DNA of 64,000 nt from Guadua angustifolia (lineage: Eukaryota > Streptophyta > Magnoliopsida > Poales > Poaceae). The translations under genes were made by a program, and so were the position numbers. The DNA lies in assembly GCA_036346375.1 (NCBI GenBank), contig CM070511.1:14198001-14262000 (forward strand), read 5' to 3'. The notes beneath the pieces were generated by a model, which was given only the letters and a program-made list of their open reading frames with translations, was not told where the DNA came from and did no database searches. Below, piece after piece: positions 33,101 through 45,669 of the stretch. Every line of letters starts with the position of its first letter. Positions within the stretch are counted from its first letter, which is position 1.

Positions 33101-33840
33101 ATGTTTGACGGTTGCCATGCAAACACGTTACGGTTTGCCCAGGAAAGTGATGAGCTCGAGTTCTTATTTGGGGTCAAGGTCAATGCCTACCATGACCGTC
33201 TTGGATAATTCTGCTAGGTCAAGGGGCATCGCTTTGATGTCTCTGCAGGTCTTCTTGTCCTTTTTGCCATCGTTGACTGGGTCATTGGCGGTACTGTTGG
33301 ACGCGAAAGCCAAATTGGTTCTTCTGGACTGATGTCGTTTGGTGTTCTTATCGTCGGCACTGGCTGCCGATCTATAAACATGCTCAGCCATCTCTAGGCT
33401 TTTTTCTCACACCTGACTGCCACGTGTTGGTCTCCCTTAATTGTGAGGACTCCTTTCGGTGCTGGCAACTTGACAGCTCAGTACGCGTAATGCACTACTG
33501 CAATGAACATGGCTAGCATTGGGTGGCCTAGGATCACATTGTACATAGTCTCGAAATCTGCTACGTCAAAGAGGATCTTCTCGGTATGGAAGTTGTCTGG
33601 CGTGCCGAATGTGACTGGCAGCTCGACCTAGCCCAGCGGGGTCGATGATGAGCGCGGAGTTATGCCATGAAACGACTCAACTCCGGCTTTTATCTCAGTT
33701 TGGGGAATTCCCATGTTATCCAGTGTCTTCGCAAAGATAAGGTTCAGCAAGCTCCCTCCATCAACTAAGGTTCAAGCGACCTTGATGTTCATGATGGTGG
33801 GCTTGACCACCACAGGGTATCGACTTGGATGCGGGATTAT
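30120..33840 (-). pseudogene. Pol of Tat/Retand-like gypsy element
   Basis: Minus-strand order: protease TLVDGGSLLNLIFAKTLDNM (near 33,770) and the downstream ILGHPMLAMFIAVVH. RT from about 32,940 (WLANPVFVKKANGKWKMCVD; SFLDAYSRYHQISM; MPFGLKCA), with the catalytic box reading YADN, so the second Asp is Asn. MLNPEKCTFGVSSGKLLGFL follows, then RNase H WTIFFDGSLTLQGSRAGIVL (about 31,815). Integrase has MDILGPFPRSQRGCKFLFMA, VITDNGSQFRS and PQSNGQVECANGMIL (30,953-30,639), and the C-terminal LVYGAEVALPTEL and LSPKWEGPYMVV end near 30,120. The integrase catalytic D, D and E are all visible. In-frame stops and RT damage make it inactive. Confidence 0.85.
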
Positions 33841-36077
33841 GGTTAGGTGATCCGACTGGTCAAAGGTGATCGGTACCTCTGACCATTTGAGAAATCGGGG
33901 GAGAGATAGCATGGCCAAGTTGACCTCTCTCTCGACTGCCTTGTATTATCTCTTGGACTCGTATGTGGCAGATCTCCGAAGATATGTGCCAGCTTGTGCT
34001 TAGCTCCCCGATATTCGGGCTCATCGTCCTTGGGCTTATCTTTAGCCTGCTCGATGCTGTGCTCAGCGAGAGTGGCCTTGAGCTTCTCCTGGACTTTCTT
34101 ACTGATCACCTGGCGCTCGTCAAAGTTGTGCTTCTCCGTGTGATGGACGGGGCAGTACTTGTTTCACCCACAGCTCTGACCTTTGTTGTCGCCCAGATTG
34201 CGAGTTTGCCCCTCTCGACCACGGCTACGGTGGAGTCGCCCTTGCGCTTCTCCCCACGGTTCTTGTTCCTCTTTGCCCCTTTCTTGGACAACTCGGGCTT
34301 GTCGCTGCCAGCCTTCGGGTTTTGACACAGATGGCGTGCTTATCCACCAGCTCGAAGAGCTCCTTGGTGGTTCTGATCTTTCGGGTGGTGTGTTTTCCCT
34401 TCAGATCTCTATCTTTAACCCCGTTCTCGAAGGCATCAATCATTGACTCATCCGAGATGTCGGGGATCAGGTTCCGTTTGTCGCTGAATCGTCGAATGAA
34501 GCTACGTAGCGACTCTCCTGGCTTCTACACCAGTCGATGCAAGTCACTATGTGTTCTGGGGCGTTCATACATGCCCTAAAAATTAGCAATGCACTGGGCC
34601 CGCAAAATAGCCCATGACGATATTGATTGAGGCGGGAGGTTGAGTAGCCAAGACCTGGCTACCCCATCGAGGGTGGTAAGTAGGTAGTTGGCCATCACCT
34701 TCTCGTCGCCTTTGGCTGCTCTCATAACTATAGTATAGATCTACAACCATTCAATGGGGTTAATCTTCCCCGAGTACTTCTCGATCGGACCAGACTTGAA
34801 CTTGTCCAGCCATCTGACCGCCCGTAGTGCTAGAGTGAATGCCTTGCACCCCTCGTCAACGTCTTCCGGGGTCATCTGGCGCTGCCCTCTGCTCGCATCC
34901 TATCGAGGGGGGAGCCTGTGTCGCGGCAGCGAGTGGTCCCTCGAGGGCGAAGATTCGCCCCAGCGTGTATGTTGCATCGGAGATCGACCTCTTGAGGATG
35001 CGGACTCGTTATCACTCCTCTTGTGGTCTTCATGATCCTGCTCTTCCCTTCGATCTCATAGGACATCATGCAAATCTTGCCGATTATGCGGGATCCAATC
35101 CCAGAGATCTCCCAAGTGTCCTTGGCGAGGGTTTAAACAGATCGTTCCAGAGTAGCGATGACTGGAACTAGACACCGCTAATAGCGCTGCCTGACGGCTA
35201 TTGTGGGATGGTCTTGGCAGATGGCTCCGGGCACCCTGTCGGCTTGGCTGCCTAAACTTGGAATTGGCTGCTCGAGTAGTCTGAGCTTGTGCTGCGTCGA
35301 GTAGCGTCTTCATCTGGTCGAACACCGGTGTCATAGGGTTAGCCGGGTCCAATGGTAGGAGAGACTTCAATAGCATGTGAGCGCATTGGACGTTGGCTTC
35401 AGAAGTACTGAAGACATCGCTGGGGTGGCTCTGATGGGACGCTATTCCTAGAACGCTGCCAGGTGCGCCGTTTTGCTCGCCATGCCAAAGAGTTTGCTGC
35501 CCTGGAAATGTGGCACCTGCGGATGAGGTATTGTTGGATTGTCAAGGTTGAGATGCTTTGACAATCTTGCCGTGATCCCTGCAGCGGCTGCAGCGGTTGG
35601 GTCACGGCGATGGTCTGTCATGCCAAGAGCGACGCTCTCCACGGTCGCATGCACTATGACGGCTGTCACCCCATGATCTCACGGTGTGCCAAGTGGGACG
35701 CGGTGCTCCTGGCCTCTCGTGGCTTCTGCTCCTGAGTCCCACTCTTGGGAACTTCCTGCAGTAGCGTCTTTATTAGCCCTAGCCATGAACACATGGTGAT
35801 CTGTATGACTACTGCACTGAGTGCTAAGGTCATCGTTGTTGTTGTCACTATCACTCTCCATGTCAACATACTTGAGGACGCTGAGCTCTAGAGGGTCAAA
35901 CTCGATGAAGCACGCCTCACGGTATGGGTCCTCAGAATAGGACTCGATAAAGCAAATGTGCTCGAGGTTACTGACCGGGCCCCATCGGTATAACATGGTC
36001 CCGAAGACGATCTCAGATCCCATTGGCGGGGCTTGGCGGATGTCAAGAATTCTAGTGTGGGCACATGCCAAAGACAT
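33841..36077 (-). pseudogene. Gag region of the Retand-like element
   Basis: Begins MSLACAHTRILDIRQAPPMG at 36,077, about 47 bp after the 5' LTR. An acidic segment (VDMESDSDNNNDD) follows. Further minus-strand pieces include MLLKSLLPLDPANPMTPVFD (35,376-), SMIDAFENG-type capsid sequence near 34,440, and a basic stretch KKGAKRNKNRGEKRKGDS near 34,280. The pieces lie in different frames, so the region is frameshifted. Gag would build the particle and bind the element RNA. The assignment rests on position and composition more than on motifs. Confidence 0.6.
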
Positions 36078-36102
36078 GTATAATCTACAAAAATAGCTGA
36101 AG

Positions 36103-36123
36103 GCCCCTACCTGGCGCGCCAGC
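36103..36123 (-). promoter_or_regulatory. Candidate primer-binding site of the Retand-like element
   Basis: Directly after the 5' LTR end (minus strand) comes GCTGGCGCGCCAGGTAGGGG. It has the position and GC-rich, TGG-initiated character of a PBS. The matching tRNA was not determined. Confidence 0.45.
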
Positions 36124-36743
36124 TGTCAAAGGTTAGTGATTGACAACACACTTATGCTCGGGTACCTTCGAGATATGCAAGATCAAACACACAATCAAGA
36201 ACACACGATGTAGACAGGTTCGGGCCTTGTCATTGAGTAATACCCTACTCCTGTGTTGGTGATGATTGAGACCAATGAAAAGGTTACAGATCAATGGGGC
36301 TACTCCTGATTACAAGGAAGAACTACGGATCCGGGGGATGGCTAGACTACGGCTAGTAGATGATGATAGCTGGAAGCTTGCGCTCTATGCTGGTTCACTG
36401 TGGATTGCAATCGGCTCTCTTTGGCTTGTTCTAGACGACACTCTCCTTGGTCCTTATATAATAGACTGGAGTATTGAATCGTAGTCGATGAGGAGTCCTT
36501 ATGCCGTTATGGTCTCCGTATCACGCCTAAATTCCCATAACCGCCAGAGGTGTTCGAGTAGGTCTTCTCGTATCAGGAGTATGATCAGAGCTTTCCCTAC
36601 ATGGGGATATCCTTTCCGTGTATACCTTATCCCTCTAGTTCGGGCTAGAGATATACAAAATATCCTGGTATCGGTAAAAATGTATGTGGCGTGATTTCTG
36701 ATTTCATGGCGCAAGCCCATATCCCATATTTGGATATTTGACA
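36124..36743 (-). repeat. 5' LTR of the Retand-like element
   Basis: 620 bp from TGTCAAAGGTTAGTGATTGAC to TTTGGATATTTGACA, with 7-bp inverted termini TGTCAAA / TTTGACA. It matches 25,486-26,093. The minus orientation follows from gag-pol. Confidence 0.92.
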
Positions 36744-38021
36744 CAACGCTTGGTGCAATCTTGCCCGCCCAAATCAAAATAGACAGCTGAGATCAGCTAA
36801 CGCAACAGGGCCTGGATCTATTGCAGAGGAGACATGAGGCGGGGTCTGGTTCATTAGATCTAGATTCGATGACCCAGATCATGCGGCGACAACAAAGCAA
36901 TGCGGTGGAGCTATTGGTCAACAGGTGACACGCGGTAGAATCCGAGGTGCACTCTACTGATCTGGTGGCTAAGACATAGTGGCGCGAGGCGAGACGACAA
37001 CAGCTATGTTTGCACGACAATAGGCGAACGATGTGGATCCAACGGTGGTGAAACGGTGACAGGAAGACGTCCACTAGGTTACCTCAGCGTGACACGTTGA
37101 GGGGATCCGATGGTTCCTCACTCGATCTAATGGTTAGCAGAGATCCTGGTGGTGATGATGGTGCGGTGATGTTGGTTCTCAAAGACAAGGATGAAGATGA
37201 AGTTGATGATGCTCTGAGGTCATTCGATGATGGCACATGACACGTTCAATGCATCTTGATGCGGGCTTCCCAGGTCTGTCCTCAGGTGCAGCCAAGCGGC
37301 GACTGTTAACGGCGGAACAGTGAAAAACCATGTTAGGGTGACCTTTGAACTTTGGTGAGCTCACACGGCCAAACAGAGCATCTCGGTGTGCACAACTTGA
37401 CCAGAAGATGCGACACAGGGTGAGGAAAATGAGGGTGGTAGTGGTGCTTTGAATGGGCAGCATGGGAAGGCGTGCGATGCGTGGAAGTCGAAGTCTGTTC
37501 TGAGGCGGTGGCAGAATTCGACGGAGATACGGTCTACAGATGTGGCACCATCATGACCATCCATGTGGCAAAGATCCGATGGCTCACACGTGAGAGTGAC
37601 GTGGCACAAATGGCAAACGTTGGAATGTATCCAACAGCCACGCCGCTAGGATTTCAGCAAGCAGGTTGATGGGTTGGCAGTGCAAAAAAATGGGTCAGGC
37701 TAGGCAAGCTTTGGCCCAACACTGTTCACATGGATTTTAAAATATTTTATGAATAAACATAAATTAGGAAAATAAATAAAGCCCAAATAAATAGCAAAAA
37801 TATTAGGAAAAATAAAAAAAATTCCAAAAAATATTTTAGGGCATTTAAAACCCAAATAAAATATTTATAACAATAGTTTATTTAAACTTTTCACATTTCA
37901 TAAATAACTTTATAAATAAGCCATAAATCAATAAATACAATTTAATTAAAATAAATTTTAGAAAATTATAAAATGTAAATTGCAGAACAAATTCAAGAAA
38001 TGCAAAAATTGTGGTGTTACA
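36744..38021 (-). repeat. 3' LTR of a chromovirus, distal part
   Basis: The last 0.5 kb (from about 37,515) matches 40,997-41,493, e.g. CGTGGCACAAATGGCAAACG versus the right copy and AAGCCCAAATAAATAGCAAA in both, and ends GTGGTGTTACA. On the minus strand it starts TGTAACACC right after a polypurine tract. The rest (36,744-37,515) has no partner at the right LTR because that copy is truncated. It is joined by inference to 24,594-25,485. Confidence 0.7.
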
Positions 38022-38035
38022 AACGTCCCCCTTAA
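38022..38035 (-). promoter_or_regulatory. Polypurine tract of the chromovirus
   Basis: On the minus strand TTAAGGGGGACGTT directly precedes the LTR start TGTAACACC, as expected for the plus-strand priming site. Confidence 0.65.
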
Positions 38036-38055
38036 TGGAATCTTGACCGCAAGAT

Positions 38056-40965
38056 TTAGGGCTGACTATGGAATCGGTTGGAAAATTCTAACTTCAGATC
38101 CTCTTCACATTGCCATGTAGCCTCGCTCTCTGAATGATTGCTCCACCAAACTCTATAAAAATGCACTAACTTATTTCTGGTCCTGCGATCAGCTACATCC
38201 AAAATCTCAATTGATTGCTCCTTGTAGGTTAAATCCTCTTGCAGTTCAACTGACTCTAGTGGTGTTTGTTTCGTGGGCAGTCGAAGGCACTTCTTCAACT
38301 AAGAGACATGAAACACATCATGCACTTCTTCCAATGATTGCAGTAGCTCCAACTGGTAGGCAATCTCTCCTCTACGACTCATAATTTTAAATGAACCAAC
38401 ATATCTTGGTGCAAGCTTTCCTTTAGAGTGGAATCTTTTTACTCCTTTGAGAGGGGTTACTTTGAGATACACAAAATCATAAGGCTCAAAACTTAGCTCA
38501 CGACAGTGATTATCTGCATAGCTCTTCTGCCTTGACTGAGCAGTCTTTAATCTCTCTCTAATCATGGCGATCTGCTCTTCGGCTTCCTTTAGAATATCTG
38601 GTCCAAACACCAAATGCAGTCCTATCTCATTCCAGTTTAGTGGGGTACAACAAGATTGACCATATAAAGCTTCAAACGGTGATATTTGCAGACTAGCCTA
38701 ATAAGTGTTATTGTAGCTAAACTCAGCATATGGAAAACACTTGTCCCATGTAGCAAAATAGGCTAGAGCACAAGCTCTTAACATATCTTCTAGAATCTAG
38801 TTGACTCTCTCTATCTAACCATCTGCTTGAGGGTGATAGGCTATGCTAAAATTCAGACAGGTTCCCATTGCTTCATGTAGATTACACAGAATCTTGAGGT
38901 AAATTGGGTACCTCTATCCGACACTATCTTGTTTGGCACTCCGTGCAAGCCCATAATTCTTGACATATAGAGCCTGCCAAACAATATCCTGAGTATGTGG
39001 TCTTTATTGGTCTTAACCCTTTTAATTTTTGCATCATCTTCTGTCCTTCTCTAATTTGATCTTCCAAGGTTGTCGTTACCTCCAAGGTAGCTATGAATCC
39101 TTTAGGTACCACTTCCAATCTCAACTTCTGAAATTCCTTGCATAGTTCTGACTGGCTCTTCTGAATCAATATGTTTACACTATAACTTTTCCGGCTTAAG
39201 GCATCGTCTACTACATTAGCCTTCTTTGGGTGATAATGAATTCCCAAGTTATAATTTTTGATTAACTCTAATAATCTTCTCTGCCTCATATTAAGGTCTG
39301 ACTGTGTGAAAATATAATTTAAGCTTTTATGATTTGTGTATATCTCACAATGGTTTCCAGCAAGATAGTGATGCCATATCTTTAAAGCATGCACTATTGT
39401 GGCTAATTCCAAATTATGTGTTGGATAATTTTCCTCATGCAACCTCAATTGTCTTGAGCATATGCAACTACCTTGCCATTCTGCATTAGCACACATCACA
39501 GTCCTTGGCGCGAAGCATCACAATAAATATCAAAACTATTCTGCACATCTGGCAACACTAACACAGGTGCGGTCATTAGACAGTTAACTCTAGAAAACTC
39601 TTTTCACATTCTGGCATTCATGCAAACTTTTTCTCCTTTTTTAGCACTTGCATAAGAGGTCTAGCAATCATTGAAAATCCTTCTATAAATCAATGGTAAT
39701 ATCCCGCCATTCCAAGAAAACTATGAATCTGGGTTGCTGACTTTGATTGCTCCCAATGCAACACTGCCTCAACTTTACTTGGGTCGACAGCAACACCTTC
39801 AGCAGACATCACATGACCACGAAACTCCACATTTTCCTTCCAAAGATCACACTTGCTAAACTTAGCATACAGCTGATGCTCACGTAGCCTCTGCAAAACC
39901 ATCCTCAAATGTTCTGCGTGCTCTTCTCTCATTTTGGAATAAACAAGAATGTCATCTATAAAGACAATGACAAAACTATCTAAATAGTCCATGAAAACCT
40001 TGTTCATCAAGTTCATGAAATAAGCAAGAGTATTAGTCAATCCAAAAGATATGACCATGAATTCATAGTGTCCGTACCTTAAAGAGAACACAATCTTAGG
40101 AACATCCTCTGCACGAATCTTCAGTTGATGGTATCCTGACCGAAGATCTATCTTGGAGAAAACTCTGGCTCCTCTCAACTAATCAAACAAATCATCAATC
40201 CTGGGCAACGGATATTTGTTCTTCATTGTCACTTCATTGAGAGCTCGATAATCAATGCACATTCTCATACTTCGATCCTTCTTTCACACAAACAAAACAG
40301 GTGCTCTCTATGGTGATGAACTTGGTCTTACAAAGCCTTTTTCTAACAGCTCTTCAATTGGCTTCTTCATTTCTACCAACTTATCTGTGAGCATTCGATA
40401 CGGTCGCTTGGCTATTGGGGTTGTACCAGGCACTAATTCGATTACAAACTCAATATCTTGGTCTGTAGCATTCTAGATAATTCCTCAGGAAAAACATCTG
40501 GTATTCATTTACAACTAGTACTTCTTCTATATTAACAGCTTTTGGCACTATTAACCATCATCTCACCATTATGAACTGTGGTCGCTTAGATTTCCACTCT
40601 TTTGCCTTTTGGGCTTTCAATTGACACCACTCTTCGACCACAATCCAATACAACCATGTGTTTGGACAACCAATCCATTCCAAAGATAACTTCTAATGTT
40701 TGGGTATCAAAGATAATAAGGTTCATTAGAAACTCTATCCCATTCATGAGCAGCTTAACTCCTATGCATCTTAGGTTAGATTGAAGTTATGATCTAGGGA
40801 ATTGAACCAAAAGCATGCAATTCAGGTTCACAACATCTAACCCATTCCCAACAACAAAATCTTGAGAGATAAAAAAATGTGAAGCTCCAGAATCAAACAA
40901 AACTGTAGCAAGTACTAAGTTAACTAGGAACTTACCTAGTACGACGTCCGATGCTTCCTAGGCTC
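38056..40965 (-). pseudogene. Tekay-like chromovirus pol without gag and part of integrase
   Basis: The minus strand starts inside the protease (VLFDSGASHFFISQDFVVGN near 40,890, active DSG kept; MEWLSKHMVVLDCGRRVVSI near 40,670). RT 40,178-39,690 has VFSKIDLRSGYHQLKIRAED, with the catalytic FIDDIL intact. RNase H (ENYPTHNLELATIVHALKIW, 39,430-) is followed by an abrupt jump near 38,940: the HHCC finger and first catalytic Asp of integrase are missing, and the frame resumes with AYHPQADGxIERVNxILEDM. The C-terminus has LAPRYVGSFKI and a chromodomain-like segment (VDRRT-type start; WWSNHSESEATWQCEEDLKL) ending at 38,056. Gag is absent; the protease lies next to a truncated LTR. Non-functional. 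Confidence 0.85.
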
Positions 40966-40996
40966 CATCAGTCATGATATGGTCGACACGACCTCT

Positions 40997-41493
40997 TATC
41001 GGTGGAGATAGAGTCTATTGATGTGGCTCCATCACAGGTGTCCGCATGGCAAAGATCTGATGGTTCACACGCGCAGGCGACGTGGCAGCGCAAATGGCGA
41101 ACATTGGATTGAATCCAACGGCCACACCGCTAGGGTTTTCGCAAGTGGGTTGATGGGCTGGCAGAATAGAAAAATGGGCTGAGCTGGGCAGGCCTTGGCC
41201 CAACACTGTTCACAGGGATTTTAAAACATTTTTTGAATAAAAATAAATAAAGCCCAAATAAATAGCAAAAATATTAGGAAAAATACAAAAAAATCCAAAA
41301 AATATTTTAAGGCATTTAGAACCCAAATAAAATATTTCTAATAAAAGATTATTTAAACTTTTCAAATTTCTTGAATAACTTTATAAATAGGCCGTAGATC
41401 AATAAATACAATTTAATTCAAATAAATTCAAAAAATTATATAAAATGTAAAATGCAACATAAATTCAAGAAATACAAAAATTGGGGTGTTACA
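40997..41493 (-). repeat. Truncated 5' LTR of the chromovirus
   Basis: Matches 37,515-38,021 and ends TTGGGGTGTTACA. On the minus strand it starts TGTAACACCCC. It ends near 40,997 within the LTR; PBS, leader and gag are missing, and protease coding sequence starts only about 30-50 bp away. One deletion spanning the LTR end and gag explains this. Confidence 0.7.
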
Positions 41494-41946
41494 GTTTCTT
41501 ATCTTAAGGGGGAACCTAATATATTCTAATCTTCTATGTTTTATAAATTGAGTGACACTGTCTCTTTAGGGAGTAGGATTTTCAAAATATAGAAAGCCTT
41601 GTCAGATGTAGCGAAATGTTATGTCCATCTCCTTAAGGTTGTCGGTGTAGACGTTGTAGTCTTCATTTGTTGGGCATGAAGGACGGTAGCTACACATCTT
41701 GAATAACTTCAGAAATAAATAGTGAAGATGAACTATGGGTGAGAGTTACTTTTTAAGGAAAAAGAAGTTTGTTTACAAATAAAAAAGGAAGTAGGGGTAA
41801 AGGTAAGACCTTAAGAAAGGGGAAAGGATAGCAATGGCTATTTTTTTTTTGCAAATATAGTAGTTTTGAAAATTTAAAGTTTTGAAATTGATCCAATCTT
41901 ATACTATCAACCATTCTATCTAGGGTTTATCCTACAACTAATATAT
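41494..41946 (-). other. Leader-type remnant after the PBS, no gene
   Basis: Between the chromovirus LTR and the PBS at 41,947. In minus orientation it is what follows the PBS of the element whose LTR is 41,960-45,907, so it should be the 5' leader. No gag ORF is seen. Confidence 0.4.
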
Positions 41947-41957
41947 CTCTGATACCA
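41947..41957 (-). promoter_or_regulatory. Primer-binding site of a second gypsy element
   Basis: On the minus strand TGGTATCAGAG lies 2 bases from the LTR end at 41,960. Complementary to initiator tRNA-Met. Confidence 0.7.
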
Positions 41958-42792
41958 ACTGAAATGACCCTGATTTTTTTTGCATAAATGCGAAAATGAG
42001 AATCTATGTGCATACAGTACTAGTCCCATGAGTAGTGGCTAGTACGCACATTTAGAACAATTAGAATCACAACCATTCATCATATTTTAAAATGGAAGCT
42101 ATTTTACATTGTTTTTATACAATTCAGATTATATAGCAGCGGAGAATCAAAGTCTTGTAGTGTGCCCATCCAACCCTTAGGAAACTTGACAAGGTATAAT
42201 CCCTAGAAAGATTGCTTCATTAAATTTCTCGCAACCTACGACAAAGGGTAGTTTTCAGAGCCTCACTTTCTTTTCCACCTAAAACAACAAATTAAGCAAG
42301 GTTGAGTACTTTCATACTCAGCAACACATAAGGTGGTATTTGCAAAATGTAGAATTGCAGGCCATGTCAAAGGAGGCTCTATGGTTAATTTGCATAAAGC
42401 AATATTGTATTTGTAAATAAAATTGTAATTTACAAATGGAATTTATAAAGAAAGTATGACTGATATCAAAATAAGTAAATAAAGCATAAGTAATAACTCA
42501 TAGTCCTTCACGACGTGAACATCGAATCGTCCATTACCAACCTGAGGTACAAATCTAAAACAATCACCTTGCAACAAATGTCTCCAACCAAACCATTTAG
42601 AAAATAGTAAAACTTCTAACTATGTGATGACTTTACCAAGTGCCCATAATTGTGAGCACAGCTAATTGATTAGATTTACACTCTGTAGAGGTATACAATT
42701 TTACCCACAAGTCATGTCCTTTAATTTTTGCCACATGTTTCATGCATCTTTGGCATTGTGGCCAGAATGTTCATGACGAAAATCTTTACATT

Positions 42793-43434
42793 TGTCAAAT
42801 ATCTAAATATGGGATATGGACGTATGCCATAAACTCAAGGATCATATCACATATGTTATGGCAAGCATTTGAAAAACTCCGGATATCTCGAGCCTAATCC
42901 AATGGGATAAGATATACTCAGAGGGGGATATCTCCATGAAGGGAAGGATTTGATCGTTTTCCTGTTATAAGAAAACCTACTCGAATACGCCTAACATCTA
43001 AGGAAGTTTGGACATACTACGAAGATCCTAACGACGATGGACTTCTCATCGACTACGATCCAGTATCTCCAACCGACTACGACTCGACCTAAGGCTACCC
43101 TAACTATATAATGGCGAGGGTAGACATCGTCAAAAAGCAAGCAATTCTTAAACTACATCCATCCAGAACTAGACAAGCGAGAAGATCTTCTGAGCAGAGC
43201 ATCCTTTAGCCATAACTTAGCCACCTCCAAGTTCATCTTTCTTGTAATTAGAGCAAGGCATCTCGTTCCGTACTCTGTTCATCAACCTCGTACATCATCC
43301 ATACAGGAGTAGGGTATTACTCCATCAAGAGACTCGAACATGTCTATATTGTGTGCCCCCGATTGTGTTTTTGACTCTGCTAACCTCGTAGGTACCCAAA
43401 GCATAAGTTTATTGTCGAGTACTAACCTTTGACA
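42793..43434 (+). mobile_element. Solo LTR, Retand type
   Basis: 642 bp from TGTCAAATATCTAAATATGG to ACTAACCTTTGACA. In reverse it matches the Retand LTR start (TGTCAAAGGTTAGTACTCGAC versus TGTCAAAGGTTAGTGATTGAC) and shares GGAGTAGGGTATTACTC. The flanks ACATT and ACACA agree in only 3 of 5 bases, so the target duplication is eroded or the ends are misplaced. No internal region is enclosed. Confidence 0.75.
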
Positions 43435-45343
43435 ACACACCTAGGATAACTTTGCACCAGTACAGTGACGACAACCCCATGCTATGGTGGCCAAAGGTGT
43501 TTGCACATTCACTGCATGTGAAATGTGATATACCCCAAAGCACGACATACACCACTGTATCATTAAACGTTTGTTCCATAATCACCTCAGTGTGGACGTC
43601 CCTTCGAGCAATCCATAATGGAATAGCTCGTACTATTCCAGCCTTCCAATATACAAAGTTAATCTAGATAACTTAATTGGTTTAAGGCTATCCCATAACA
43701 ACACTTATGGTTGTACATGTTTCTTGGCCTGAAAACAACCCAAAGTTCAGTCCTTAATCCAACATGGGCGATAATCTCCACCTACACTACGTGCAACACC
43801 TGCACCTCCAACTATTTCCAATAATTGTCCGCGTCTAAACAATAGTTTTATTTTGAGTTTTTAGCAAAAATACCAGCAACCATCATCATATCTCAATATC
43901 TCCAAGTTTATTCTAATCAGTTCATCCAACTTGTCCATCCCAAGTCTAAAGCATGGTTAAGCAGGATTATTATGTAATCACATATATCTATATTGACATT
44001 ATGTATTGTTTAACCTTATTCTAGGGTTACCAAGGTTCACATATCCATACTTATCAAGAAAGTTTCATAAGACAACAGGTATATCTACTAGTACCACAAT
44101 ATAGTGAATTTATAGAAAATAAATGCATGCATAAATTGATTTAGCAAAACAAAAGAAAATTAAATATTGGGATCAATATGATCAAAGGGTGTGCTTGCCT
44201 TGCTTAATTGTTGTTTATGACGAAGTCTTGGCTGCAGTTGGTGTTGTTGATGACGAAATTAGTGACGTCGGGTTCTATACGTCGATCATCGATAAGTAAA
44301 GCAAATAGCAATTCTAGTAAAAGCAAAAGAAGTCAGATAACACCACTTTCAAATAAGAGTTAAAGTAGAAAGTTCTCAATTTTTAAACTTGTTTGTTTAT
44401 AATACAAATTCTTAAGTTATTATATAGATTCTTAGTGGTGCCAAGTTCAATATACGTCTAAGTACCATTGTAGCATCAAAGGGTCCTGACCTCTGGAAAA
44501 ATTAAAACGCGTCCTTCATATCATCAGAGGGTCCTAACCTTTGGTGTTCTTTTCAGTTTGATTTTAACATTTATTTTGTGGACATCATTTAAATTCAAAT
44601 CTTAGCATATGGCCATAAATGTCATGTTATTATTATCTTTTTTTTTGAGGATCCACTTTCTTTATATTCTAACTTTAATAAATGAGAGTGAAAGCTAATG
44701 TTATTTGTATGCTGCTTCTTTTGGATGGGCAAAACAGAGAAAGAAATCCAAGAAAAGGTAGGAATAGAGCAAAGCTCACCAATGCAGGCACTATGGCAAC
44801 TAACTAATGATGCTACTATGCTCACCTTTGGATGGATGGAGGGCCATCTAACAGTGGAAGTCACAATTCAGAGTAAAGAAAGCACCACGGCTGTAGCTCC
44901 TAGAGCTTGGGTCGGCAGTAGAGGAAGCATGGGGGAGTTGAGGCGAGCACCAAAATGGGATCTCAAGACCACGTAGGTGCTATAAGTGATGGTGGTTGGG
45001 GCTAAGGTGACCCGTGATAAATATGGGGGCTCACATGAGTTTGTGGTTGGCTTAGGGAAGACTTGGGTGGCTTTTATAGGCAAGGAAATGGAGGTTGATG
45101 TGTGGACCCTGCTGTGGGTGGGTCTCACTTGGTCATGATGGAGAGAGAGGTGACGTTCATCCCCTTGTTAGTTCATCTTTTCATGCATTAAATAGCCATC
45201 AAATAAAGTACAAAGTGCGCCTTACTTGGTCATGATGAAGAGGGAGAGAGAGGTGAGGTTCATCCCCCTTTTTAACTCATCATGAGATTTATCCCCCTTG
45301 CTACCTCATAAGTTCAGGCATTAAATATGATTAATTATTTTTG

Positions 45344-45669
45344 ATATTTTTACTGGAGGTGATGCTCATACTGTAGAGGATAAAATAAAATAAAAAATAA
45401 GGATAATATAAGGTTGTACTCTTGAGATCTTAGTAGTCGAAGTTCATTAATTCCTCTTTCATTTCACACTTAATTACATTGACATGACTTTTAAAATTCA
45501 GAATTAATATTTTTACTAGAGGTGATGCTAATACTGCAGAGGATAAAATAAAATAAAAATGAAGGATAATATAAGGTTGTACTCTTGAGATCTTAGTAGT
45601 TGAAGTTCATTAATTCCCCTTCCATTTCACACTTAATTACATTGACATGATTTTTAAAATTCAGAATTG
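45344..45669. repeat. 163-bp tandem duplication
   Basis: ATATTTTTACTGGAGGTGATG at 45,344 and ATATTTTTACTAGAGGTGATG at 45,507 start two nearly identical units, sharing GGATAATATAAGGTTGTACT and TTAATTACATTGACATGA. It lies in the U3 side of the long LTR. Confidence 0.85.

Noticed and set aside
44622..45128. ORFs of 80-92 aa on both strands
   Set aside because: They lie inside the long gypsy LTR and resemble nothing known.
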